DNA of 64,000 nt, from NCBI RefSeq assembly GCF_026151205.1, contig NC_087075.1:7086858-7150857 (forward strand), written 5' to 3'. Below, piece after piece: positions 32,022-43,084 of the stretch. A model generated the notes under the pieces. The model did not search any database, was not told the origin of the DNA, and saw only the letters and a list, made by a program, of their open reading frames with translations. Positions within the stretch are counted from its first letter, which is position 1, and every line of letters starts with the position of its first letter. The stretch comes from Bolinopsis microptera (taxonomy: Eukaryota > Ctenophora > Tentaculata > Lobata > Bolinopsidae). Both the position numbers and the translations under genes were made by a program.

Positions 32022-34246
32022 GGGTACGGTACGTAACCTTCCCCTAGTTGAGTCGCAGCAGCAGCAGGAGAGGAACCACCCATCGTCTGGGAGTATAAGC
32101 GATTGTCAACTTTATCCGATCTCTTCTTCCTTCTATCAGTCCCTCCATTCATCCTTAAAAGTATTGTATCACGTATAAGAACCCCCAGTTTTGCTGTACC
32201 ACTCCAATTGAGGTGTAAATAGTCCGGTCTCTGGTTTCGTCCAATGTTCCTAGAGAATTGCTGGCTTAGGAGCCCAGCCTCATCACAGAACATGTCAAAA
32301 CCAGGTACCAAAGTCACACCAAAGTTGGAATGGAGCAACTCCTTAAAAATTAATTCATTATAATGTACAACTTTACGATTTAGCTCAACGAGTTTGGTTG
32401 GCAGCAGCGGACACACAAATATATTCGCTTTGGGGTTAAGCGCTTGGATCATTTCTACTTTCTGAACAAATGGTGTAAAAACATTGTTCTTTATATCAGC
32501 GGTATTTTTGATCTCAGGTTTCCTGATATCATTTATACCACACATCAAGAGAACATTCCTGTATCCACATGAAACTATAGGATTTATATCCCCCACTACC
32601 GGAGCAAAATACTGTTTTCCGGGGAGCCACTGCCCAAATGATTTTTTGGGGTCCAGCCCGAATTTGAGACCACCAGTATGCGAGTCTCCGATGATGCATG
32701 TAGAGTTCCTGTTCCTAAAGCTAACTGAACGAAAAGTTAGGCTGTATCTCACCCCACCAGTTATTGCCCCATCCTCGATACAGTGGCTGTAGAACTCTTG
32801 GCTACGTCGAGTCATGCGATACATGGATCTTGGCACACATGTATGGTCAAGAGCCATATGATCCGTCTTCTTATCAAAGAATTTGATGTTGCACTGGCCT
32901 CCAATAGACACAGTGAAAATTTCGGATTCAGGGTGGATGGTAGCTTCATCATCCGAGTGTTTCGGTAGGGAGCCATCCTCTTTGAAGCGGTTGATCAGCA
33001 GGCTATTGATCTTCGGTTTTTCACCACTACAGAATGCACCATTGATTTTGTCCATTAGATTGGAGAAGCTAGTTGAAGCTAGTTGGCCATTGGATGACTT
33101 GGAGCCATTATACTTGTATGGTTCTCCCAAAGAATACACAGCACGAGCTCCCTCCACAACAAAATCCTCCTCAAGTGATTGGCAGGCAAGGAGGAGAGTT
33201 TTCTGCTCTTCTGTGGTAATAAACTCTTCTATAGCGCCTACAACTGGTTCTTCTTTTGATTGGAGATGCTCATTAGCTATTAGGTCTGGGCCAGGGGCAA
33301 GTGAAGAACTGGTAAGTTGGACGTTTAAATGGTCAGAAGAAGCCAAAGAATTTCGCTCAAGAGTGTTCAAAGACTGTCTAATGGCTGTTAGCTCCTGATT
33401 TGTCTCCAGAGACTGCTTGGAATTTAGCTCATGGAGATTCTTCTCTATTTTTTCCATGAGATCATTGGTCTTGGATGAAGATTGAGCACTTACTTGAGGA
33501 ATAGAAAAGTCCTGCAGTTGCTTGTTCAACACTTTAATCTGTTCTGTTAGGCCACTATCAGTCTCAGAAACCTTTCCGAGTGTAGAGTCAACTGAAGTTT
33601 TCAGCTGCTTTAGATTTCCTTCCATCACTTCAACCCATGCTGGAGCAGTGCCCTTGTCACTAACCAGTAGGTGCTTGATATGGAGGTCAAGGTTCTGGAT
33701 GGCAGCAATGCTGTCGTTTAGACTGTCAAAGTCAACCTTGGCAAGCTTTTCACCAAAAGCTGTGATGGTATTAAGCTTCTCTGTGGCAATAGCTGTCTCA
33801 CACTGACTGTTAGATTTTTGAAGTGTCAGACTGTTCCTACACACATAACACACATCTGCATCAGTTTCGAATGTGGGAATTGGTGAAACCAAACAAAAAG
33901 GGCAGTGCCAATTGGTCATGCTGTTGACATTTTTCTGGTTGAGTCCATTCATAGTTAGACAGTCTATGTGCCAATATTGCTTGCACTTTACACAGTCAAT
34001 CTTCCATGACGATATTGACTTACTACATGGACATTTCGTCTTGTCCCTGTGTGAACTGTCAAACTTTGGGGGTGTTACATCACTGTCTACAACAATAGTT
34101 TCACAAGATACGTCCTTTCCCTTCGCCTCTGGTCCTGGAGTGTTGTTCTTGATTCGGGACTTTGCCTTTTTGTCCGCAGGGGAAGGAATCCGAGACATAT
34201 TGGTAATAGATGAGGCTCTCTTGTTACTCTTGTTGTTGTCACCCAT
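32018..34246 (-). CDS. LINE ORF1: PHD finger, coiled coil, AlkB-like dioxygenase, SGNH esterase
   Basis: 742 residues from the ATG at 34246 (an upstream TTG is in frame but not used). Order: basic N-terminus; PHD-type finger C72-C118 (CPCSKS, CVKCKQYWHIDC, WHCPFC); likely coiled coil about 150-300; AlkB-like domain about 350-515; SGNH hydrolase about 515-700; basic tail. AlkB evidence: NSLLINRF strand, iron ligands H430, D432 (KHSDDE) and H488 (YSHCIED), and the 2-oxoglutarate motif RYSLTFR (R500, R506). The 58-residue His spacing and R-x5-R fit the family. SGNH evidence: GDSH (S522), GIND (N572), DYLH (D675, H678), the complete catalytic set. CR1-type ORF1 proteins with an esterase and PHD are known; an AlkB domain in between is not one I recall. 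Likely role: RNA binding plus alkylation repair or demethylation of the element's RNA (inference). Confidence 0.85.
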   Translation of the reverse strand: MGDNNKSNKRASSITNMSRIPSPADKKAKSRIKNNTPGPEAKGKDVSCETIVVDSDVTPPKFDSSHRDKTKCPCSKSISSWKIDCVKCKQYWHIDCLTMNGLNQKNVNSMTNWHCPFCLVSPIPTFETDADVCYVCRNSLTLQKSNSQCETAIATEKLNTITAFGEKLAKVDFDSLNDSIAAIQNLDLHIKHLLVSDKGTAPAWVEVMEGNLKQLKTSVDSTLGKVSETDSGLTEQIKVLNKQLQDFSIPQVSAQSSSKTNDLMEKIEKNLHELNSKQSLETNQELTAIRQSLNTLERNSLASSDHLNVQLTSSSLAPGPDLIANEHLQSKEEPVVGAIEEFITTEEQKTLLLACQSLEEDFVVEGARAVYSLGEPYKYNGSKSSNGQLASTSFSNLMDKINGAFCSGEKPKINSLLINRFKEDGSLPKHSDDEATIHPESEIFTVSIGGQCNIKFFDKKTDHMALDHTCVPRSMYRMTRRSQEFYSHCIEDGAITGGVRYSLTFRSVSFRNRNSTCIIGDSHTGGLKFGLDPKKSFGQWLPGKQYFAPVVGDINPIVSCGYRNVLLMCGINDIRKPEIKNTADIKNNVFTPFVQKVEMIQALNPKANIFVCPLLPTKLVELNRKVVHYNELIFKELLHSNFGVTLVPGFDMFCDEAGLLSQQFSRNIGRNQRPDYLHLNWSGTAKLGVLIRDTILLRMNGGTDRRKKRSDKVDNRLYSQTMGGSSPAAAATQLGEGYVPYP

Positions 34247-34262
34247 ACTCAGCAAAAGTTAA

Positions 34263-35126
34263 AAACAAACAGCCAGCAAAAGTCAAAACAATCAGCTGTT
34301 AAAGCAACGTGTAAACTTACGACGTTTATTTACACTATGTTAATTTTATTCTATCTAAAGTACTTTAAGATGACTTGTCTCTGGGGGTATTAAGTTAAGC
34401 TGCTATGATACTTTTAAAATTGACAGGTAACCAATTGCAATGTGTATGGACAAAATTGTTTGATCAGGAATAGGACCCCAAAAAAGGGGAGATAACATAA
34501 TGGTTGAGCAACAAATGATCATATGAAGGGGCCATTTTAACAATTTGTATTGAATACATTAAATTTATAATAATAATATTATCATGATTAGTAAAGTATT
34601 CACTATACAGTATACATGATTAAATAATATATGATATCAACAATGGATGTGGATTCTGGTCATGGTGGGGAGTTGAAGCAAATCAGAGGTGAAGCAAATT
34701 TTGGAACAATTTTGATTCTTGTACTCCTGTTACTCCTGTTACTCCCTAATTAGGAAAGGAAAACAAAATTTTTTTAATGGCTGATCTTTTCAGCTAGGTG
34801 CCTCAAAACTGAGATGCCTTTGGTGCTATTCCTCATGATGCACTGAAAAGTAGTGAGTTGAAGATGGCTTTTTCAACATTCAGTAGTCGACTCTTTGATT
34901 TTATTCACGTTTTTTATTACTCTCGTGTGCTCGGCACAGTTGGACTGGGCTTGAGGGTGAAGTAACCTTACATCTGTGAATGCTGTGTTCAACGGCAACC
35001 AGAAAGATCTGCACTAACGTTTAGTATAGCACCATCTTGTCTGTTGGTGTGTGTATCTGAGTGAGTTGTGTCTTACAACCTCATTCCTGCCCATTTGATG
35101 GAGTAGATGTGTATATATTTGATTGC
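34263..35126. other. Gene-free stretch upstream of the AlkB LINE
   Basis: No protein-like frame on either strand. The first about 150 bp is probably LINE 5' UTR. Short tandem CTCCTGTTA (three times near 34724-34745). Nothing else recognised. Confidence 0.4.
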
Positions 35127-35245
35127 AGGGTGTAGGAAGAGGGGGGGCAGTGGGGCGACCGCCCCCCCCCCCCCCCCCCCCCCCCCCATAAAATCTGGGC
35201 AAGGGGCGAAAAGGGGCCAACTTTTTTGGCCTCATTTGGCATATC
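35127..35245. mobile_element. End of a second hAT-type MITE copy with a 27-base poly-C run
   Basis: GGGTGTAGGAAG, GGGGGGGCAGTGGGGCGA, poly-C (about 35161-35187), then AAATCTGGGCAAGGGGC and AAAAGGGGCCAAC match, in reverse complement, the right end of the element at 18942-20067. The other end is not found, so the copy is truncated. Poly-C expansion is local. Confidence 0.75.
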
Positions 35246-35319
35246 CTGTCTGCATAGTCTAACTGCACGCTAGTCACCCCTTGTAGTTCAAATCTACATC
35301 AAATCTACATTCCTCATTA

Positions 35320-35544
35320 CTACGATTCATTCCTTAAAACATGGTTTGATGTTACTTGGTTCCCAACAGACACACGTAGGACTTCTGTAAGCAGCGGAAA
35401 AATCGTATCTGAGTGAGAAAACATCAAAGAATTCATGATTGTTGAAAACATGGCCACATGCTTTAATGGTTCTGTTTTACATTTTGGCTGTGCTTCACTG
35501 AGTAGAGACATCAGGCACATGACATGACAGTGTATACCATCCAA
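35320..35544 (-). other. Short unassigned open frame with protein-like composition
   Basis: 75 codons containing CLMSLLSEAQPKCKTEPLKH and SDTIFPLLTEVLRVSVGN. The composition looks like an alpha-helical protein and not like random AT-rich DNA, but there is no start context, no clear splice signals and no family I recognise. It could be an exon, a decayed gene copy or chance. Confidence 0.2.
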
Positions 35545-36226
35545 TGTCCAAGTGAACTGGTGTCACCCTGTTCTCTGTATTGTACCATGCTGAGATTTCT
35601 CAGAATAGAAATATAAAATGTTTCGAACAGTAAACAGGTAATTTCAGCAATGATAATTGTATGGCCATAAGGATAGACACCCTCGAAAAATGAAAAACCA
35701 ATTCAGTAAATTAAAATAGATTAAAATGCTATAAAAATGGTTCAAATTTAAAAACTGGGGTGAAAAAACAAAACCCTTTGTAATATAAAAATGGTCAACT
35801 AAGAATAGAATTGTCATACCACATACGTTGTATGACCCGCCGCGCACGGGTGCGCGGCTCTCCCTGTATCGTTGAAACTCTACTATAGTGAAGCGGCAGT
35901 GGGGTCACCACGTGATACAAGAATAGAATGGAAACAAATTTTGTCGGGTGAATCATGGATTAAAATCCCACAAAACGGTATTAAAATTACCCAACAGTTT
36001 TTAATTTTTATATAAATTTATAACATTGTAGCGTGGTGCACTACTGATTACTTTAGTACTGGGCCGCGCCGCGCATATCATCCAATAATCCTTAACTTCT
36101 CAAACCACATTTTCATTAAATCGGCAAAATTCACTATTGAGCCACGCCAAGCTGCTTGCTCTATCCAGAGCCCTTGCGCTTGCAGTGGCGCGCGCCCACC
36201 TCCCAGTGAGTCCCGGGCGGGCGTCA

Positions 36227-36471
36227 CAGGGGGAGCTGAAACCAGGTTTTCGATCAAACGCTGCCATGTGTAGTCAAACGTCGCCAAAAGTTGCTCTCGT
36301 CCAATGAAATCGCTGCATTATGTAAGCCAAGCTCCGCATATGAATATATGTAATTCAATTATGCACACTAACTTGCAAAATGCAGCGATTTCATTGGACG
36401 AGAGCAACTGTTGACGACGTTTGACTACAAATGGTAGCATTTGATCGAAAAGCTGGTTTCAGACCCCCCTG
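36227..36471. mobile_element. Foldback MITE, hAT-like
   Basis: Two arms of about 95 bp (36227-36322 and 36378-36471) are inverted copies: CAGGGGGAGCTGAAACCAGG, TTGCTCTCGTCCAATGAAAT, CGCTGCAT on the left and their complements on the right, ending CCCCCCTG. The flanks GGGCGTCA and TGGCGTGA could be an 8-bp target duplication with two changes. No coding content. The spacer is about 55 bp. Confidence 0.75.
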
Positions 36472-36654
36472 TGGCGTGAAACAAGCGTGATCAAACAACT
36501 TGTGAAACAAGCGCGCCCGCAGTGGCGCGAAAGCACATGGTTTGGTGAACCAAGCTGAGAAGGATTGACATCATCAATGGTCAATTAATCTATTATATAA
36601 TGTATAACAGTATTTAAAATTTACAATTTTTGCGTTTTTTATTTATATTTTATC

Positions 36655-37034
36655 ACACAGAAGCACTGTGTAAGGATCCTTTTTGGTGATCTCGACTCAT
36701 ATTTAGATAAACAATCAACATGTGCACGTACTAGACCGTATGGTATGCAAAAATTAGACCATAAACACTTTGAAAAGGAGCATACAAAACCCATTTTTAA
36801 TAGACTAAAAATTCTAACGGCTCAAAACTTGTATTGTACAAATATCACTGCATTTTAGAATTCTCTAAGATTATCAAGTACCACTGCCCCTACTCCCTTT
36901 ATGAGGCCATCAACATTTCAAACCGTGCAACGAGTCTAACTGTTATTCTTCTAAATAAATCAAATACCTTTTTGTTTAATGCAGCCAAGCTTTGGAACAC
37001 AGTTCATAAAAAATTTTATCTTCAAGCAATTGCC
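36655..37034 (+). pseudogene. LINE ORF2 C-terminal fragment
   Basis: It reads HCVRILFGDLDSYLDK, TCARTRPYGMQKLDHKHFEK, EHTKPIFN, then after a frameshift near 36830 continues KYHCILEFSKIIKYHCP and LWNTVHKKF. This is the post-RT block common to the LINEs in this window. It is 5'-truncated and frame-broken, a short dead copy directly upstream of the next LINE. Confidence 0.8.
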
Positions 37035-37334
37035 TAGAAACTTCCATTAACTTGATAATTGATAAAATTGAGAACCAAAGCACTATTAGTACCACCTTCC
37101 CTTACCCAAACATCCACAAGCACTCAACAACTTAAGAAATCAATTCTCTTTTATGGTATTTTCAATGAAAAAATTAAATATTAGGTATATTATAAAGTTT
37201 TAAGTAATCAATGTCCCCTTTCTCCATTATAAATCAGACGTCCACCCATGATCTACTCATTTCAGGTGCAGCTAATTTGCCGGTGGTGGCAGCCTGGAGG
37301 GCACTCAGCACATCCCCTTGATCAATCAACAGTC

Positions 37335-40300
37335 ATGAAGAGTACTCCACCACCACCACCAGAAACCAGACGCTCGCCCAGAAACGCCTCTCCTGCAGCA
37401 TCTGTTAAGGCTAAGGCTACTCCACCTCATTCTCCTAAAGTGACTAATCCTCTTCACAGGAAGAGCCCTCTCGCCAATAAGGCTAATCTAAAGAACCCTG
37501 CAGCCAACATCTCAGGACGACGAAGATCTAACAGTCTACCAACTAAGTCAGCTGCAAAGCAGGCTACTGTTTCTCCATTGGGACCATCAACTTTACAGCC
37601 ACCTTCATCTCTCATCCTAAAAATCAGTCCTAGCCATGTAATAGACCCTGTTTGCCTAAAAGATAGTCCGCAGAGCCCTATGAGCCCTATCTACAAACCA
37701 TTCCCACCCTTCCATGTAGAAGAAGAAGAAAAGGATCAACCAAGTCCAACGCAACGTGCCAACAAAGGTAACTGCCCTTGTAGAGCAAGCTCCGAGGGCA
37801 AAGAATGGCTTCTCAAATGTTGCAGATGCTCTCAGCATTGGCACGCCTCCTGCAGCAACCTGAAGGGATCAAACCAGATTGGTCAGATTGATCTTGATGC
37901 CATCCTTCAGTACTGGGAATGTCCATGGTGCGGTGCTTCACGTCATTTCATCCCAAACCAAACAGCAGCACCGCGTCTAAATTTGATAAAGCTCTCCAGT
38001 CTAGTGTTGACTACAGTAAAAACATCCAAGCTGTATCTGATGCCATCTCGAGTGCTGTATCTAACAGCATACCCACTGTGGAGATATCTTCATTGGAGGC
38101 CAGACTTTCACAACTGAGTGAAGAGATCCACTCCTTCCAAAAATCAAGGAATCATCCCGCCTCTACCCATGATGCAGCAGTGAAACGAGAGAGTAAGCCG
38201 TCAGTAGCTCTCCCTAAATGTGTACAGCCACCGATAAAGGACTACCAAGTAGACATCTTGGACAAAGATCTGCTTGATGAGGTATCCAGATTTCTCACTG
38301 AGAGCAAAGATTCTGGTAAGTTTAGCCAGATGAATGGAAGGGCAGTCCTCAAATACGGCGAAAGCTACAACTATTCTGGAGACTCAAATGCCCCGTCATC
38401 AGCAGCCATTCCACCAGTTTTAACAGCTGCCATTGATAGAGTCACGTCTCAGTGCAAACTCACGCACAGGCCTAACTCTGTGCTCATAAACTACTTCCCT
38501 CCAAGCAGCGGTGCAGAGGAAAGTATGTTGCCCTTTCACTGTGATGACGAGCCAGAGATCCTCGCTGACTCTGACATAGCCACAATTTCTATAGGAGAGG
38601 TCAGAAAAATAAGTTTCATGCCCATCCACGAAGGACAAACACCCACAAAAAACACTGAAATGTCCCTGGAATCAAACTCAGTTTATATCATGACACGTTC
38701 CTCACAGGCATGGTTCAAACATGGTATTAAAGCTACCCAACAGACCAAGGTAACCCCGTCCATAGGACGTTACTCAATTACCCTTAGAACAGTTGACAAA
38801 AAATTTCGAAGAAGCACCATCATACTTGGAGATTCCAACACCAAAACTATCAAGTTTGGGAGCGGTGTTGGTACTATGGGTCAGTCTTTCCCTGGCGAAA
38901 GAGTTAAGGCGGGCAAAGTTGGTTTGATTGACCCATGTCACTGTATCGGATACAGCAATGCTGTTATTGTATGTGGTACAAATGACCTTCGAGTAGACAA
39001 CCTTAGAGGAGAGAATGCAATCTATCAGCTGGTTGACATTCTCCGCATGAAGATTGAACATGAAGATGAAAGCACCGTGTATTCAATTCCTAACTACAAT
39101 AGTTTTTACCAGAATACTGTAGGTAATAAATCCAAAGGAACTGGTGTAGCATTATATGTTCAAGATAGACTTAGCAGTATTGTGAACGAACTTGCGTCAG
39201 ACGTAACCGAGAATTTAGAATCACTATTCGTAACTAGTCGTAAAAACTCAGAAGAAGTAACTTTTGGGGTTATTTACCGACCACCCAGCGGTAATTTTGC
39301 AAGCTTCCTGACAGAATTATCCAGAATACTCCAGCTATTGCCTAAAAAATCTGCATACATAATGGGAGATTTTAACGTCAACCTTCATGCTAATAGTAAA
39401 GAAGTTAACAATCTCGAGGAGATAATGTTTAGTGCTGGTTTCTCACCTCTTATATCAACACACACGCACGAGAAACCGGGATGTAATCAAACGTGTATTG
39501 ACAACATTTACACAAATGATATTAACAAGGTTGTTGCCTCAGGTACAGTATCTGACAGAATCTCGCATCATCTGCCAGTTTTCCATATTTTTGAAGACTT
39601 AGCTGTAACTAACTCTGAACCTCAAGTTAAACATACCCAATATTATGATTACAGTGAATCGAACGTTCGACTTCTTGTTTCGTCTTTAAACCAAGATTTC
39701 TCTGAGCATCCACCAAGAAACTTTAATGAATTTCATGACACATTCAAAACGAATCTAGACAAATCATGTAAACTCAGTAAACCTAAAGTCTCCAAAAGAA
39801 CGCCAATGACAAATCCGTGGATAACAGGAGGATTAATCGCGTCTATAAATAAAAAACATGAGCTGCACGACCACTGGCATAAAGCGAAGAGAGAAAAATG
39901 TTTGCATAATCCAGGTAAACTTTGTCGTGAGATCAAGGAAGCCTGTCACTGCAATCCTTGTAATGATGCCAGGGAAAAGCATGCTAATTTTACTGACAAA
40001 CGTAGGAGACTTAAACACGTAATACGACTAGCTCAACGCCACTACACGTGCAACAAAATTGAGGAGTGTCAGGGTGACAGTAAAAAAACCTGGCAGTTAA
40101 TTAATAAAGTGCGAGGAAAGCAAAATAAGCAAATGAAACCGTCATTCATGATAAACAATGAGCGTGTTATTTGTCGACGAGTTATTGCTCATGAATTTAA
40201 CAAGTACTTTGTGTCAATCGCCTCCAATCTGAACGAGGTCTATGAGAGGAGGATTGATGAAGATCCTATAATTGCTAAATCATTCACTGACTACTTGCCA

Positions 40301-42085
40301 CAGTCCTGTCCGTCAAGTATTTATCTCGCTGAATGTACAAGCTCTGAAATAATACAAATTATAAGTGAATTTAATAACGGTAAAGCTAGCGACATACCGG
40401 CACATGTAATGAAGCAGTGTAGTCAAACTATATCAGAACATCTTGCCAGAATTTATAACAACTGCATGAATGAAGGTGTCTTCCCTGATCAACTGAAAAC
40501 GGGTAAGATAACCCCGATATATAAAAAAGAAGATGAGGAATTACTCGAGAATTACAGGCCAGTATCAACATTACCAGTATTTGGTAAAATATTTGAAAAA
40601 ATTATTTACAGTAGATTATACAACTTTTTCTTATCTCGAGGAATAATATTCGAAAATCAGTTCGGCTTTCGAAAAAACCACTCGACAAGTCATGCTCTTA
40701 ATTACTCCGTAAATCATGTCGAAGAAAAACGGAATAATAAAAACCACGTATTAGGAATATTTATCGATCTCTCTAAAGCATTTGATACCTTACCATTTGA
40801 TATGCTACTTAAGAAACTTAGTAATTACGGAGTTAGAGGAAACGCACTAAAGCTGCTCTCCAGCTATCTAAATAATAGATACCAGTATGTTAGTGTACTT
40901 GGTGAAGAATCAGAGCCTCTCCCAGTTAAACTAGGCGTACCACAAGGATCCGTTTTGGGCCCCTTGCTTTTTCTTATCTATATAAATGACATCTATAGAT
41001 GTAGTACATTAGGAAAATTTGTACTATTTGCAGATGACACAAACATCTTTGTAGCTGCTGAAACTAAGGAACAAGCATACAAAATAGCGAATGAAATTCT
41101 CGACTCTGTGTGCCAATATATGCGCCATAATCTACTGCACATTAACGTTAAAAAATCTTGTTACATGTACTTCTCGCCTACTAAACGTAAGACCATTGAT
41201 ACTACTGAAAATGACTTGAATCTAGAAATTGATGGAATCCCGATCAAACAGGTTACTGAAACGAAATTTCTAGGTGTTATTATTGATGACAAACTGAGTT
41301 GGACACCACATATCGATAAACTAACTAAGAAATTAAACAGCATATGTGGCCGTATTTATCGAATAAAAAACTCCCTCCCCAGCCAGCTGTACAAACAAAT
41401 ATACCACACTCTTTTTGAATCTCATCTAGGATACGGTATAACTGTATGGGGTGGTGTATCAATTAATAAGCTTTCACCGCTATTCCTTGCACAGAAGAAA
41501 TGTGTCCGAATCTTATTTGGGGACTCGGAAGCATTTAGCGACAAGTTTAAAACTTGTTCTCGTAGCAGGCCAATCCAGTGCAGTATAAACAAGAAAGGTC
41601 AAATATCCAATGAATCAACTATACCTCACATTAAACCGTGTTCTATATGTATCAGCTTGAGGAAGACTGGTGATAGACAAGTAAGGCCACATCGCTGCCA
41701 AATACTTGGGGCAGAATTCCACTCTAGAGAATCAACAAAACCGATTTTCCAATCTAAGGAACTAATGACAGTACATAACATATATAGATACAGATGCATT
41801 ACTGAAACAATGAAGATAGTGAAGAGTCATCAGCCCATATCCATGTATTCTCTCTTTAAGAAGTCTGAGCTCAGAGATGACAGATTTGTGACACCACACT
41901 CATCTCACAATTTCGCATATAAAGGGGCAAATCTATGGAATACGTTTCTTGAGCAGTCAAATGCACGTGGTAAAATAGGTTCACTAGGTTCAATTAAATC
42001 CCAATTGAAGCATTCTATCATGAAGGCTCAACACCAACCTGACAATATTAACTGGCAGGACTTAAACTTCAACACTTTCCTATGA
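37335..42085 (+). mobile_element. Second AlkB-bearing LINE; ORF1 and ORF2 fused by an internal deletion, plus a frameshift
   Basis: From MKSTPPPPPETRRSPR (37335) a Pro/Ser-rich start leads to a PHD finger (NCPCRASSEG, CCRCSQHWHASC, WECPWC). A frameshift near 37960 moves to the frame that runs to 42085: coiled coil, AlkB-like domain (SVLINYFPP, FHCDDEPEI, FKHGIKA, GRYSITLRTV) and the first SGNH blocks (ILGDSN, CGTNDLR). At about 39070 the esterase stops and mid-endonuclease text follows in frame (NYNSFYQNT, GTGVALYVQ, GDFNVNL), then a full RT with FADDTNIFV and the C-terminal block. Missing: esterase DxxH, ORF1 end, ORF2 PHD and first endonuclease motifs. It is clearly a different family from the 28-34 kb copy. 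The protein can no longer nick DNA properly. Confidence 0.85.
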
Positions 42086-42984
42086 AAAGACCCCCATTTA
42101 TATTTGTATCTTTTACATTTTACACCTGTCACTCACATCATATATACACCACAAAAGAAAAAAGATTCATTCAATCATTACATTATACACTCACTCCACC
42201 ACACATGCACACAAACCATTGAAGCAGGTTACACGCGGGTGTAACGTTCACTTTATCCGAAGGGAAAAATGATACTTTACGTAACGCGCGATTTACGTCT
42301 TGGTAGCTAAATTATTCAAGCGCTATTTGTCAGAGCGACACAAATGCGCGCGCGAGCGCTTGCGCGGCTCACCTATCCAACACTCATGTTTACATCGTAT
42401 CAGGCAATGGTTCAGTTTAATTATGGTAAGGGCACAGCCTGTCAAAAACCCTTTTCGCATGATCCGTCGACACCGCCTGAAGGTGACTGCATGATAACGG
42501 ATCAGCGTGGAATCAAACGTTAATAAGCTTGCAGCTTCCGATGACAATGTATTCAACCTGGTGTCATGCTTGAATTGGTTTTGGACCTCTTCATGCTTTT
42601 AATTAATTTATTATTGTTATTTGGTATTATGAGCTGATATGTATATATACATACGGTATCTAAAATTAAGCGTATACTGAGCATATTTAACAATTTTTAA
42701 GCAATAATGTATTGCGAGCAGCTGTAACTTAAATATTGCATATTTATATAATTATAACTCAAAACTAAAATTTTATTGGAATATATAGGTTAAACTAAGA
42801 TAAAATTAATCTCAGACCCGTCGCCACTCTCAGCAGTCAACCAGGGCTCATAAAAGCTTAACAGCGCCTGGGTCCGTTCACCAACTGTGCTAATGTGAGT
42901 GGCGGTGTGGTAAAACCCATTTTAACAGCGTGAATATTTATCAAATACAAGCGCGCTAGCTGCTAGCATACTTGTATCATTTAA
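42086..42984. other. Gene-free stretch with a CG-rich patch
   Basis: The first part is probably the 3' UTR of the preceding LINE. A CG-rich patch at 42340-42370 (GCGCGCGAGCGCTTGCGCGG) stands out from the AT-rich surroundings. No gene is recognised. Confidence 0.4.
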
Positions 42985-43082
42985 TTTTAAATCAAATTTA
43001 TTCGGATATATATTTATTGATTATGTATTGAATTGGTGATAAATAATAAAATTGTCTTTTCTCAAAAAAATTGTCTTTTCTC
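42985..43082 (+). mobile_element. LINE 3' end fragment with dimeric tail
   Basis: TTTATTCGGATATATATTTA, GTATTGAATTGGTGATAAAT and the tail AAATTGTCTTTTCTC in two copies match, inverted, 54085-54175. A 5'-truncated copy of about 100 bp. Confidence 0.75.
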
Positions 43083-43084
43083 AA

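Larger units (their letters stand above)
28653..34246 (-). mobile_element. Near-intact CR1-like LINE with AlkB and SGNH domains in ORF1
   Basis: Two long uninterrupted ORFs of 742 and 1122 codons overlap by four bases (ATGA). Full domain sets and open frames indicate a recently active copy. Untranslated ends extend beyond these limits: the 5' part above 34246 contains a direct repeat (CTTTTGCTG, twice within 40 bp). The 3' end below 28653 is undefined. The RT type ([29 protein letters not shown]) places it in the Jockey/CR1 superfamily. Confidence 0.85.

Noticed and set aside
39060-39090. Retrogene or host gene fusion at the esterase-endonuclease join
   Set aside because: Both sides are LINE sequence of matching type; an internal deletion within one element is enough.
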